DNA from: an uncultured Clostridia bacterium
GTDB lineage: Bacteria; Bacillota; Clostridia; Christensenellales; Borkfalkiaceae
NCBI GenBank assembly: GCA_947589335.1
Contig: CANPZH010000030.1
Location: 1-13,300 of the forward strand
Direction: 5' to 3'
Length of the DNA stretch: 13,300 nt
Both the position numbers and the translations under genes were made by a program. A model generated the notes under the pieces. It was not told where the DNA came from and did not search any database. It saw only the letters and a list, made by a program, of their open reading frames with translations. Below, piece by piece: positions 5,466 through 11,995 of the stretch; within the stretch, counting starts at the first letter, position 1, and every line of letters starts with the position of its first letter.

Positions 5466-6354
5466 ATACCGCGCGGAGGGCAACCTCCGCGTCGACGTTT
5501 TTTTGAGCGAAAAGACGGGGCTCACCCGCTCCGCGGTCAAAAAACTCGCAGACGGCGGACACGTCTTCCTCGGCGGCAGGGCGGCGAAGGCGGGGGATCT
5601 GCTCAAGGCGGGACAGACGGTCTCGGTGGAGATCCCCGATCCCGTTCCCATCGCGGCGAAGCCGGAGGATCTGCCGATCGAGATCGTCTATGAAGACGGC
5701 GACATCGCCGTCATCAACAAGGCGCAGGGGATGACCGTCCATGCGGGGAACGGACACCTCGAGGGGACGCTCGTCAACGCGCTGCTGTTCCGCCTCGACC
5801 GTCTCAGCGGCATCAACGGCGAATTGCGCCCCGGGATCGTCCACCGCATCGACAAGGACACGTCCGGGCTCCTCGTCGTCGCCAAGAACGACAGGGCGCA
5901 TCTCTCCCTGTCTGCGCAGATCAAGGACAAGACCTGCCGTCGGGAATATCTCGCCCTGCTCGAGGGGACCTTGAAGGAGGACTCCGGGCACATTGTCACC
6001 CAGATCGGGCGGGATCCGAAGGACCGTCTGCGCATGGCGGTCCTGCCCGCGGGAAAGGGGAGACGGGCGGAGACGGACTTTGCCGTCGAAGAGCGGTTCC
6101 CGCAGAATACCCTCGTGCGGTTCTCCCTCAAGACGGGCAGGACGCACCAGATCCGCGTACATGCCAAATATTTGGGACATCCCGTCGTGGGGGATCCGCT
6201 CTACGGCTATCAGAAGCAGCGGTTCGCGCTCAACGGGCAGCTCCTGCATGCGCAGAAGCTCGAGCTCACCCATCCGTCGAGCGGCGAGCGCATGACGTTC
6301 ACGGCGCCCCTTCCCGATTATTTCGAGCGGGTGCTCGCCGTATTGCGCGGATAA
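5452..6354 (+). CDS. rluD: RluA/RluD-family 23S rRNA pseudouridine synthase
   Basis: Converts specific uridines in 23S rRNA to pseudouridine, in the cytoplasm. The 300-residue protein starts with an S4 RNA-binding domain (about 12-75: RVDVFLSEKTGLTRSAVKKL) and continues into the catalytic domain. IVYEDGDIAVINKAQGMTVHAG and HRIDKDTSGLLVVAK are the RluA-family signature, with Asp134 the catalytic aspartate; RTHQIRVHAKYLGHPVVGDPLYG follows. The lspA-rluD-like pairing is classical in Firmicutes (lspA-ylyB in B. subtilis). I use the symbol for the subfamily; the exact target uridines cannot be read from sequence. The ATG at 5452 is preferred: GGAAGAGGGAC precedes it and the S4 domain starts soon after. 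The open frame extends upstream inside the lspA tail without a domain. It is the last gene of the lgt unit. Confidence 0.9.
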   Translation: MTRNEYRAEGNLRVDVFLSEKTGLTRSAVKKLADGGHVFLGGRAAKAGDLLKAGQTVSVEIPDPVPIAAKPEDLPIEIVYEDGDIAVINKAQGMTVHAGNGHLEGTLVNALLFRLDRLSGINGELRPGIVHRIDKDTSGLLVVAKNDRAHLSLSAQIKDKTCRREYLALLEGTLKEDSGHIVTQIGRDPKDRLRMAVLPAGKGRRAETDFAVEERFPQNTLVRFSLKTGRTHQIRVHAKYLGHPVVGDPLYGYQKQRFALNGQLLHAQKLELTHPSSGERMTFTAPLPDYFERVLAVLRG

Positions 6355-6367
6355 CGGAAAAGACAGG

Positions 6368-6409
6368 GCGCCGCCCGCGGATCTTCCGCGGGCGGCGCAT
6401 TTCTTTTTT
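6368..6409 (+). terminator. Intrinsic terminator of the lgt-rluD unit
   Basis: GCGCCGCCCGCGG (6368-6380) and CCGCGGGCGGCGC (6386-6398) form a perfect 13-bp stem with loop ATCTT, followed by ATTTCTTTTTT. It lies 13 nt after the rluD stop. Confidence 0.95.
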
Positions 6410-6427
6410 CGCCCGCCCTCTTTTTCC

Positions 6428-6456
6428 TTTACAAATCCCGCAAAATTTTTTATAAT
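6428..6456 (+). promoter_or_regulatory. der-plsY promoter
   Basis: TTTACA (6428-6433) and TATAAT (6451-6456) have a 17-bp spacer, close to ideal. The Shine-Dalgarno sequence GGAGGGG (6457-6463) directly abuts the -10 and the ATG is at 6466. A start 6-8 nt after the -10 would leave most or all of that sequence out of the mRNA. Confidence 0.85.
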
Positions 6457-6465
6457 GGAGGGGAT

Positions 6466-7773
6466 ATGAATCCGTTGATCGCGATCGTCGGCAGGCCCAA
6501 TGTGGGCAAGAGCACCTTCTTCAACAAGGTCGCCGGCAGAAAAATCTCCATTACAGAGGACAGACCGGGCGTCACGCGGGACCGCATTTACGTCGATTCC
6601 GAATGGCGCGGAAAGCCCTTCACGCTCGTCGACACGGGCGGGATCGAACCGGGCAGCGAAGACATCATGTGGAAACAGATCGCGCTGCAGGCGCAGCTCG
6701 CCGTCGAGACTGCCGACGTCATCCTCTTCTTCACGGACGGCAGGGAGGGACTCACCTCCTCCGACTACGACGTCGCGGAGTACCTCCGCCGCTCGAAAAA
6801 GCCCGTCCTCCTCGTCGTCAACAAGATCGACGAGTACTCCGAGGATAAGCTCTTCGAATTTTATGCGCTCGGGCTCGGCGAGCCCTTTGCCGTCTCCGCA
6901 GAGCATTCCCGCGGGATCGGCGACGTGCTCGACCGGGCGGTTGAATGGTTCGGCAAGGGGGAGAGCGCCGAGGACGATTCTCTGAAGATCGCCGTCGTCG
7001 GCAAGCCCAACGCCGGGAAGAGCTCCCTCGTCAACCGCATCTTGGGCGAGGAGCGCACGATCGTCACCCCGATCGCGGGTACGACGCGCGACGCCATCGA
7101 CACTCCCTTCGAGCGGGGCGGGCGGCGATACACCGTCATCGACACGGCGGGCATCCGCCGCAAGCGGTCGGTCAGCGACGACGTGGAGTACTATTCCGTC
7201 CTCCGCGCCTTTGACGCGATCCGCCGCGCCGACGTCGTCCTCCTCGTCGTGGACTGCGGCGAGGGGATCACCGAACAGGACGTCCGCATCATCGGGCAGG
7301 TCCACGAGGCGGGCAAGCCCTCCGTGATCGTCATGAACAAGTGGGATACCGTCGAAAAGGATACCCATACCATCGAAAAGTTCGAGGCAAAGCTCAAGGA
7401 AGACCTCAAGTTCATGGACTACTTCAAGTCCGTGTACATCTCCGCCAAGACGGGCCAGCGGGTCGACAGGGTGCTCGATCTGTGCGGGGAGGTCTACGAT
7501 CATTCCCGTTTCCGTATCCCGACGGGCGCGCTCAACGATCTGCTCATGGACGCCATGCGGATCTCGGAGCCGCCGTCCTATCTCGGCAGGCGGATGAAGC
7601 TCTACTTCGCCTCGCAGGTCTCCGTGGGGCCGCCGATGTTCGTGCTCATGGTCAACGACGAAAAACTGCTGCACTTCTCCTATGAGCGGTACCTCGAAAA
7701 CGTCATCCGCGGGGCCTATGACTTTTCGGGCACGCCCATCCGGATACAGGTAAGGAGCAAGAAGGAAGAATGA
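6466..7773 (+). CDS. der: Ribosome biogenesis GTPase Der (EngA)
   Basis: Der is an essential GTPase with two tandem G domains that helps mature the 50S subunit. The 435-residue protein shows GRPNVGKS at 9-16, DTGG at 56-59 and NKID at 119-122 for the first domain. For the second it shows GKPNAGKS at 179-186, DTAG at 226-229 and NKWD at 291-294. A C-terminal KH-like domain follows (about 350-435, with PTGALNDLLMDAM and the closing GTPIRIQVRSKKEE). Length and domain order are canonical. GGAGGGG (6457-6463) lies 2 nt before the ATG; this would favour the start if transcribed, although the -10 box abuts it. The stop overlaps the plsY start (ATGA, 7770-7773), so the two are likely cotranscribed and translationally coupled. 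Confidence 0.97.
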   Translation: MNPLIAIVGRPNVGKSTFFNKVAGRKISITEDRPGVTRDRIYVDSEWRGKPFTLVDTGGIEPGSEDIMWKQIALQAQLAVETADVILFFTDGREGLTSSDYDVAEYLRRSKKPVLLVVNKIDEYSEDKLFEFYALGLGEPFAVSAEHSRGIGDVLDRAVEWFGKGESAEDDSLKIAVVGKPNAGKSSLVNRILGEERTIVTPIAGTTRDAIDTPFERGGRRYTVIDTAGIRRKRSVSDDVEYYSVLRAFDAIRRADVVLLVVDCGEGITEQDVRIIGQVHEAGKPSVIVMNKWDTVEKDTHTIEKFEAKLKEDLKFMDYFKSVYISAKTGQRVDRVLDLCGEVYDHSRFRIPTGALNDLLMDAMRISEPPSYLGRRMKLYFASQVSVGPPMFVLMVNDEKLLHFSYERYLENVIRGAYDFSGTPIRIQVRSKKEE

Positions 7774-8510
7774 AGGAATTCTCTCTCGCAAACGGCTGGT
7801 ATTGGTTTTTGATCATGGCGGTCGTCTGCTATTTCATCGGCTGTTTCAATTTCGCCGTCCTCATCGCGAGGTTCAAGCACAAAGACGTCCACAAGATCGG
7901 CAGCGGGAACCCGGGCACGATGAACATCTCGCGGGAGTTCGGGCTGAAAGTCGGGCTGATCAACTTCCTGCTCGACGCCTGCAAGGGCGGGATCCCCGCG
8001 ATTATCAGTTACTTCGTGTTCCGCGGATATGTCTTTTCGGGGACGGACGTGATCGTCTCCGACTTCACCCGCTACTTCTGCGGCGTCTGCGTCATCATCG
8101 GGCACATCTGGCCGGTGACGATGCGCTTTCGGGGCGGCAAGGGGATCGCCTCCACGCTCGGGCTGTTCTGGTTCTGCATCTCCTGTGAGGAGTGGTGGTA
8201 CTTTTTCGTCATGCTCGCCCTCCTGCTCTTCGGGATCGTCGGCTACATCGCCTACACCGAGTGGGGGAGCATGGGCTCTCTTCTCGGCGTTACGGCGTTC
8301 TCCCTCTGGCAGGGGCTCATGTTCTTCTTCCGCTATGAGGCGGAGATCGGGAGCGCATGGGTGATCGCCTGCTTCATGATGCTCCTTGCGCTCAACGCCC
8401 TCACATGGTTTGCGCACAGAAAGAACCTCGTGCGCCTGTTCGCGGGCGAGGAGCACAGGACCTCCGTCCGCAAGCTCTCCCACGGGAAACGGGGAATGAG
8501 CCAAATGTAA
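7770..8510 (+). CDS. plsY: Glycerol-3-phosphate acyltransferase PlsY
   Basis: PlsY acylates the sn-1 position of glycerol-3-phosphate using acyl-phosphate, giving lysophosphatidic acid, the first committed step of phospholipid synthesis. It is a multi-pass membrane enzyme. The 246-residue protein has the three family motifs: IGSGNPGTMNISRE (about 45-58), the DACKGGIPA and CVIIGHIWPV region (KGG about 71-73, GHIWPV about 112-117), and MRFRGGKGIASTLG (about 119-132). Together these supply the Gly/Asn/His/Lys residues that bind substrate. It is some 30-45 residues longer than typical PlsY, the excess being spread over loops and the basic C terminus (HRKNLVRLFAGEEHRTSVRK). Start ATG 7770 overlaps the der stop, with AAGGAAG just upstream. 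The der-plsY neighbourhood is common in Firmicutes. Confidence 0.94.
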   Translation: MKEFSLANGWYWFLIMAVVCYFIGCFNFAVLIARFKHKDVHKIGSGNPGTMNISREFGLKVGLINFLLDACKGGIPAIISYFVFRGYVFSGTDVIVSDFTRYFCGVCVIIGHIWPVTMRFRGGKGIASTLGLFWFCISCEEWWYFFVMLALLLFGIVGYIAYTEWGSMGSLLGVTAFSLWQGLMFFFRYEAEIGSAWVIACFMMLLALNALTWFAHRKNLVRLFAGEEHRTSVRKLSHGKRGMSQM

Positions 8511-8567
8511 AACGTCCGTCGAAATTCCGCACCGTCATATTTAGATGATGATCGAAATATATATCTG

Positions 8568-9473
8568 ATGATGGAAAATGAGGGCGAAAAGAGACAAAAC
8601 CGTCTGATCTCCTTCCTCTGCGACCTGCTGAGAGGGGTCGCGATCGGCGTTGCGTTCATCATCCCGGGGTTCTCGGGAGGGTCTGTCGCGGCGATCCTCG
8701 GGATCTATGAGAAGCTGGTCGGCGCGATCGCAGATCTGCCGCGGCGCTTCAAGCCGAGCGCTCTGACGCTGCTGCCGATCGTGCTCGGCATGCTGCTCGG
8801 CGTCGCCGCGCTCATCGTGCCCATCCGCCTGGCGCTCGGGAGCTATCCCATCCCGACGGTCACCCTCTTCGTGGGGCTCGCGCTCGGGGGACTGCCCTCC
8901 GTCACCGGAAAGCTCAGGGGGGAGCGGCCTCGCCCCGTCCACCTCGGCGTGGGCGCTCTCTCGCTCGCCTTTGCGGCGCTGCTCGCCTTCCTCCCGCACG
9001 GGAGCGCGGTCGATCTGTTCCATCTCGGCTTCGGCGGATATCTTCTGCTCGTGCTCGTGGGGATCGCAGGCTCTGCGGCGCTCGTGGTCCCGGGCATCTC
9101 GGGCTCCATGCTGCTGCTCATCTTCGGGTACTACGAACCCATCGTGCGGCTGGTGACGGAAGAGCTCTTCCGCGGGCAACAGATCGGGATCTGCATCTTA
9201 GTGCTCGTCTGCCTCGCAGCGGGCCTTCTGATCGGCTTTTTCGGCGTCTCCGTCCTCATGAGGTTCCTCCTGAGGAAATTCCCGAGAGGGGTCCGTTTCG
9301 CGATCACAGGCTTTATTTTGGGCTCTGTACCCGCCGTTTACGCGTCCGTGATCCGCGATACGGGAACGATGCTCTTCTCCTCGCCGTGGTATTGGGCCGT
9401 TTCGGCGGTCATGCTGCCGCTCGGGATCGCCCTCTCGCTGGGGCTCTTCCTCCTCGCAAAACGCAAAAAATAA
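8568..9473 (+). CDS. popT: DUF368 family membrane protein, putative polyprenyl-phosphate translocase (PopT)
   Basis: A 301-residue polytopic membrane protein. Near the N terminus comes LLRGVAIGVAFIIPGFSGGSVAAILGIYEKLVGAI (about 20-54), and a second, related half shows GSAALVVPGISGSMLLLIFGYYEPIV (about 164-190). The paired PG-SG repeats are the DUF368 signature. Recent genetic work assigned DUF368 proteins, with DedA proteins, as undecaprenyl-phosphate translocases that return the lipid carrier to the cytoplasmic face; that function is transferred by family, not shown here. Two ATGs stand in tandem (8568 and 8571), and neither has a Shine-Dalgarno sequence. The upstream sequence is AT-rich (ATATATCTG). 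It lies 57 nt after plsY with no terminator between, so it may be read through from der-plsY or have a weak promoter of its own. Confidence 0.88.
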   Translation: MMENEGEKRQNRLISFLCDLLRGVAIGVAFIIPGFSGGSVAAILGIYEKLVGAIADLPRRFKPSALTLLPIVLGMLLGVAALIVPIRLALGSYPIPTVTLFVGLALGGLPSVTGKLRGERPRPVHLGVGALSLAFAALLAFLPHGSAVDLFHLGFGGYLLLVLVGIAGSAALVVPGISGSMLLLIFGYYEPIVRLVTEELFRGQQIGICILVLVCLAAGLLIGFFGVSVLMRFLLRKFPRGVRFAITGFILGSVPAVYASVIRDTGTMLFSSPWYWAVSAVMLPLGIALSLGLFLLAKRKK

Positions 9474-9486
9474 GCGCCGTACAGCG

Positions 9487-9528
9487 CAAAAAAGGCGCCC
9501 GCCGAGCCACGCTCGGCGGGCGCCTTTT
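9487..9528. terminator. Bidirectional intrinsic terminator between DUF368 and aldehyde dehydrogenase genes
   Basis: GGCGCCCGCCGAG (9494-9506) and CTCGGCGGGCGCC (9512-9524) form a perfect 13-bp stem with loop CCACG. It has TTTT on the plus side and an A-run (9488-9493) that becomes a T-run on the minus side. It lies between two convergent genes and can serve both. Confidence 0.93.
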
Positions 9529-9538
9529 CCGATACCCA

Positions 9539-11119
9539 TTACCGCAAAAAGAGGCGGCAGAGGCGCTCATAGGCGCGTCTGTAGGGGGCATAGCGCATCG
9601 GCAGGTCGATCCACGTCTTTTTGTCCACGATGCTCTTGTAGTGGGTGAAACAGTCGAAGCCGTCCTTGCCGTGATAGCTCCCCATGCCGCTCTCGCCCAC
9701 GCCGCCGAAGCCCATGTACGGCGTCGCGAGATGAATGACGACGTCGTTGACGCACCCGCCGCCGAACTGCAGCCGCGAGGTGAATTTTGCGATCGTCTTC
9801 CGGTCGGAGGAGAACAGGTAGGCCGCCAGCGGCGAAGGACCCGAATTGATCCTCGAGAGGATCTCCTCCTCGTCCTCATAGGTCAGAACGGGCAAAACCG
9901 GCCCGAAGATCTCCTCCCGCATGACGGCGTCTTCGCCGGTCACGCCCCTCAGCACCGTGGGTTCGATGCGCAACCGCTCGCGGTCGGTACCGCCCCCGCA
10001 GTACACCTTTTCGGGGGCGATCAGTCCGCAGAGGCGGAGGAAATGCTTCTCGTTGACGATCTTGCCGTAGTCCCCGTTCTCGAGCGGACGCTGCCCGAAT
10101 TGCAGCGCGATCTGCCTGCGGAGCTCTTTGAGAAGCTCCTCTTCCGCGCTCTTTTTGACGAGGATGTAGTCGGGAGCGACGCAGGTCTGCCCGCAATTCA
10201 GGAATTTGCCGAAGACGATGCGCTTTGCGGCGAGTTTGAGATCCCCCGTACCGTCGACGATGCAGGGGCTCTTGCCGCCAAGTTCCAGCGTGACGGGGAT
10301 GAGCCGCTCCGACGCTCTCCGCATGACCTCTTTGCCGACGCCGACGCTCCCCGTGAAGAAGATCTTGTCGAAATCGAGGCCGAGAAGGGCCCCGTTTTCC
10401 TCCCTCCCGCCGAGGACGACGGAGACGAGCTCGGGCGGGAAGACCTCCCCGATGAGCGATTTGAGGACCTTTCCCGATGCGGGAGAGTAGGCGGAAGGCT
10501 TTAAGATGACCGTATTCCCCGCAGCAAGTGCGTCCGCAAGGGGCTCGAGCGTGAGGAGGAAGGGATAATTCCATGGGCTCATGATGAGCGCCGTGCCGTA
10601 GGGCGAGGGCAGGCGATAGCTGCGCGATGCGAATTGGGCGAGCGGGGTACGGACCCTTCGGATCTTTGCGTATCTGCCGAGATGTTTGATGAGAAAAGAG
10701 AGCTCCGAGAGGAGCATGCCCGTCTCGCAGAGATAGCTTTCATACCTGCTCTTGCCGAGATCGGCCTTGAGCGCCGCCGCGATCTCCGCTTCATGCGCCT
10801 TGATCGCCGACTTGAGCTGCTTCAGCCACCGCTTGCGGCGCTTGACGCTGAGCGTCGCTCCGCTCGCAAAGTAATCCTTCTGAAGGCGCAGGAGGGCTTC
10901 GGGAGAGGGTTCCGCGGGGCGGCTTGCGGGAGCGCTTTCCATGCCGAAAGCGAGACCTTCACGGCCTGCGGCGGCGAAGGCGTGTGCGTAAGACGCAGGG
11001 GGAATCGCGGACGTGCAGACGCCGCCGTTTGCCGCGGCGGGCAGCGGAGGCGCGGCGAGACGGCCAAGCGCCGAAGAGAGAATGCGCCATGCGCGGCGCA
11101 GGGGAGAGAGGCTGTTCAT
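9539..11119 (-). CDS. Class 3 (ALDH3-type) NAD(P)-dependent aldehyde dehydrogenase with N-terminal extension
   Basis: Oxidises aldehydes to acids; the physiological substrate cannot be read from sequence. Class 3 enzymes often act on medium- to long-chain or aromatic aldehydes. From ATG 11119 the product is 526 residues. The core starts near residue 68 (PSPEALLRLQKDYFASGAT) and shows IMSPWNYPF, GNTVILKPS, FTGSVGVGKEV, VTLELGGKSP (Glu279), NCGQTCVAPD (catalytic Cys313, the expected 34 residues on) and MREEIFGPVLPV. Near the C terminus is GFGGVGESGMGSYHGKDGFD, the class 3 ending. The first 60 or so residues have no counterpart in typical class 3 enzymes: a basic, leucine-rich stretch (SPLRRAWRILSSALGRLA), then an Ala/Pro-rich linker. 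An internal ATG at 10942 would give a standard-length protein. The upstream ATG is chosen because a perfect promoter lies just before it and GGTGG (11124-11128) precedes it. Single gene, ended by the bidirectional terminator. Confidence 0.9.
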   Translation of the reverse strand: MNSLSPLRRAWRILSSALGRLAAPPLPAAANGGVCTSAIPPASYAHAFAAAGREGLAFGMESAPASRPAEPSPEALLRLQKDYFASGATLSVKRRKRWLKQLKSAIKAHEAEIAAALKADLGKSRYESYLCETGMLLSELSFLIKHLGRYAKIRRVRTPLAQFASRSYRLPSPYGTALIMSPWNYPFLLTLEPLADALAAGNTVILKPSAYSPASGKVLKSLIGEVFPPELVSVVLGGREENGALLGLDFDKIFFTGSVGVGKEVMRRASERLIPVTLELGGKSPCIVDGTGDLKLAAKRIVFGKFLNCGQTCVAPDYILVKKSAEEELLKELRRQIALQFGQRPLENGDYGKIVNEKHFLRLCGLIAPEKVYCGGGTDRERLRIEPTVLRGVTGEDAVMREEIFGPVLPVLTYEDEEEILSRINSGPSPLAAYLFSSDRKTIAKFTSRLQFGGGCVNDVVIHLATPYMGFGGVGESGMGSYHGKDGFDCFTHYKSIVDKKTWIDLPMRYAPYRRAYERLCRLFLR

Positions 11120-11147
11120 ATTTCCACCGACCGATCGTTTTGCCACC

Positions 11148-11176
11148 ATTATAGGGCATGAATGGGGGAGTGTCAA
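11148..11176 (-). promoter_or_regulatory. Consensus promoter of the aldehyde dehydrogenase gene
   Basis: On the minus strand TTGACA (11171-11176) and TATAAT (11148-11153) are both exact consensus hexamers with a 17-bp spacer. Transcription should start near 11141, giving a leader of about 21 nt before ATG 11119. An imperfect 16-bp palindrome covers the -35 (11171-11186, TGTCAACCGTTTGGCA, 12 of 16 positions symmetric) and could be an operator. Confidence 0.9.
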
Positions 11177-11264
11177 CCGTTTGGCACGCAGAAGGGAGAC
11201 TTTGGGCTGCAGAGGGACGCAGGGCGGCTATTTTTGAGCACGAAATCGCATTTTTTGCCGTTTT
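11177..11264. other. Intergenic stretch upstream of the aldehyde dehydrogenase promoter
   Basis: No gene is seen on either strand. GC-rich sequence passes at about 11230 into AT-rich sequence with T-runs (11230-11235, 11251-11256, 11261-11264). I recognise no site apart from the start of the palindrome array at 11265. Confidence 0.5.
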
Positions 11265-11420
11265 GCATAGTACTATGCGTAGCAAAGTATATAAATTAGT
11301 ATACTATGTGTGACATAATATACAAGATATAGTGTAGTATGTCACGAATAATAACAATACTATGTCTGACGTAGTATTTATATTATGTCTGGCATAGTAT
11401 TGATTTTGACGTAAAATCAG
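11265..11420. repeat. AT-rich array of related short palindromes (half-site CATAGTA/TACTATG)
   Basis: About ten copies or near-copies of the 7-mer TACTATG or its complement lie in 135 bp, mostly as inverted pairs. GCATAGTACTATGC (11265-11278) is a perfect palindrome. TACTATGC/GCAAAGTA (11271-11289) has one mismatch. TAGTATACTA (11297-11306) is perfect. TATACTATGT-GTG-ACATAATATA (11300-11322) has one mismatch. A 23-bp unit (11356-11378) has centre GTCTGAC and one mismatched pair. TATTATGTC-T-GGCATAGTA (11381-11399) pairs throughout if G-T is allowed. TGATTTT-GACGT-AAAATCA (11401-11419) closes the array with an unrelated perfect repeat. Composition is far more AT-rich than the rest of the window. 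No ORF, transposase or terminal repeat explains it. Confidence 0.8.
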
Positions 11421-11545
11421 GTGTTATTTGCGCTTTTTTGCATTGTAATATGGTCGTTTCGACAAGCTACTTCGCGTCGTTGGCGCTCGTGCCGCGCTTA
11501 GAGAATCAGAACTGCGGGCGGGGCAATATGTCGTATTTAGAAACA
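11421..11545. other. Intergenic stretch between the palindrome array and the hairpin repeat
   Basis: No credible gene. A short plus-strand frame (11438-11620) and a minus-strand frame (11424-11657) cross it but run into repeat DNA, have no ribosome binding site, and look like by-products. Composition changes from AT-rich to GC-rich near 11455. Confidence 0.5.
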
Positions 11546-11651
11546 ACACCCCCTCAGTCGCTCCGCGCCAGCTCCCCCTCGAGGGGGCGCCAAGCACTAA
11601 CCCTCTTGCTGTCCCCTTGAGGGGAAAGTCCCCGAAGGGGCAAAGGGGTGT
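11546..11651. repeat. Hairpin-rich dispersed-repeat-like element of about 106 bp
   Basis: Ends are inverted: ACACCCC (11546-11552) and GGGGTGT (11645-11651). Inside are three small hairpins: CCCCCTCGAGGGGG (11574-11587, perfect palindrome), CCCCTTGAGGGG (11613-11624) and CCCC-GAA-GGGG (11630-11640). The arrangement of inverted ends with stacked CCCC/GGGG hairpins resembles non-coding interspersed repeats common in gut Clostridia. That there are other copies in this genome is inferred. Confidence 0.65.
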
Positions 11652-11842
11652 CGTCATTCCGACGACCGTGCCTCCCTACGTCATTCCGACGACGTTTTTT
11701 TCCACGTCATTCCGACGAGTGAAAGCGAGGAGGAATCTGAGGAGGGAGATTCCTCGACTTCGCTGCGCTACGCTCGGAATGACGTATTGAGAGGAGAGCG
11801 GAATGACGTAATTGAGATTCCTCACATTCGTTCGGAATGACG
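11652..11842. repeat. Nested CGTCATTCCG / CGGAATGACG repeats, three in each direction
   Basis: CGTCATTCCGACGA occurs directly three times (11652-11665, 11679-11692, 11705-11718). Its inverted core CGGAATGACG then occurs three times (11775-11784, 11799-11808, 11833-11842). Within the nest, GAGGAATCT (11730-11738) is inverted as AGATTCCTC at 11747-11755 and again at 11815-11823. The third forward and first reverse copies can fold into one long stem-loop (11705-11784). This is a REP/MITE-like pattern seen between genes in many gut bacteria. Minus-strand frames through it (11676-11954) are repeat-derived and not called as genes. Confidence 0.75.
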
Positions 11843-11860
11843 GAAAAGAGACGGAAAAGA

Positions 11861-11945
11861 GAGGCGGGGCGCAAGCGGGGAAGGGAAGAGAGGGACGCAA
11901 GACGATGCAGAGAGAGGCGGGGGTGCAAGCGGGGAAGGGAAGAGA
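11861..11945. repeat. Direct repeat of about 31 bp, two copies, period 53
   Basis: The purine-rich copy at 11861-11891 (beginning GAGGCGGGGCGCAAGCGGGG) is repeated at 11914-11945 with two small differences, including one added base. Both lie in strongly G/A-rich sequence between the CGTCATTCCG nest and the tkt terminator. No gene is apparent. Confidence 0.75.
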
Positions 11946-11952
11946 AGGCAAC

Positions 11953-11984
11953 AAAAAAGGTCTCGGGGAGCCGAGACCTTTTTT
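11953..11984. terminator. Intrinsic terminator downstream of tkt (bidirectional form)
   Basis: GGTCTCGG (11959-11966) pairs with CCGAGACC (11971-11978) around GGAG, flanked by A6 on the left and T6 on the right. On the minus strand this gives a stem followed by a T-run, about 12 nt after the tkt stop. The symmetric flanks let it work in the other direction too, insulating tkt from the repeat region. Confidence 0.93.
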
Positions 11985-11995
11985 GCGGGTATATG

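Noticed and set aside
5287..7791. Minus-strand open frame of 834 codons opposite rluD and der
   Set aside because: It is the shadow of two conserved genes in a GC-rich sequence; composition is unlike a real protein and no start signals are seen.
9386..10504. Plus-strand open frame of 372 codons opposite the aldehyde dehydrogenase
   Set aside because: It crosses the intrinsic terminator at 9487-9528 and runs antisense to a gene with all catalytic motifs.
11265..11420. CRISPR array
   Set aside because: The units are short palindromes with uneven spacing, no constant repeat of 24-37 bp, no unique spacers, and no cas genes nearby.
11676..11954. Minus-strand frames of 73-92 codons, and the frames at 11424-11657 and 11438-11620, as small genes
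   Set aside because: They are composed of the interspersed repeats, lack ribosome binding sites, and their sequences follow the repeat units.
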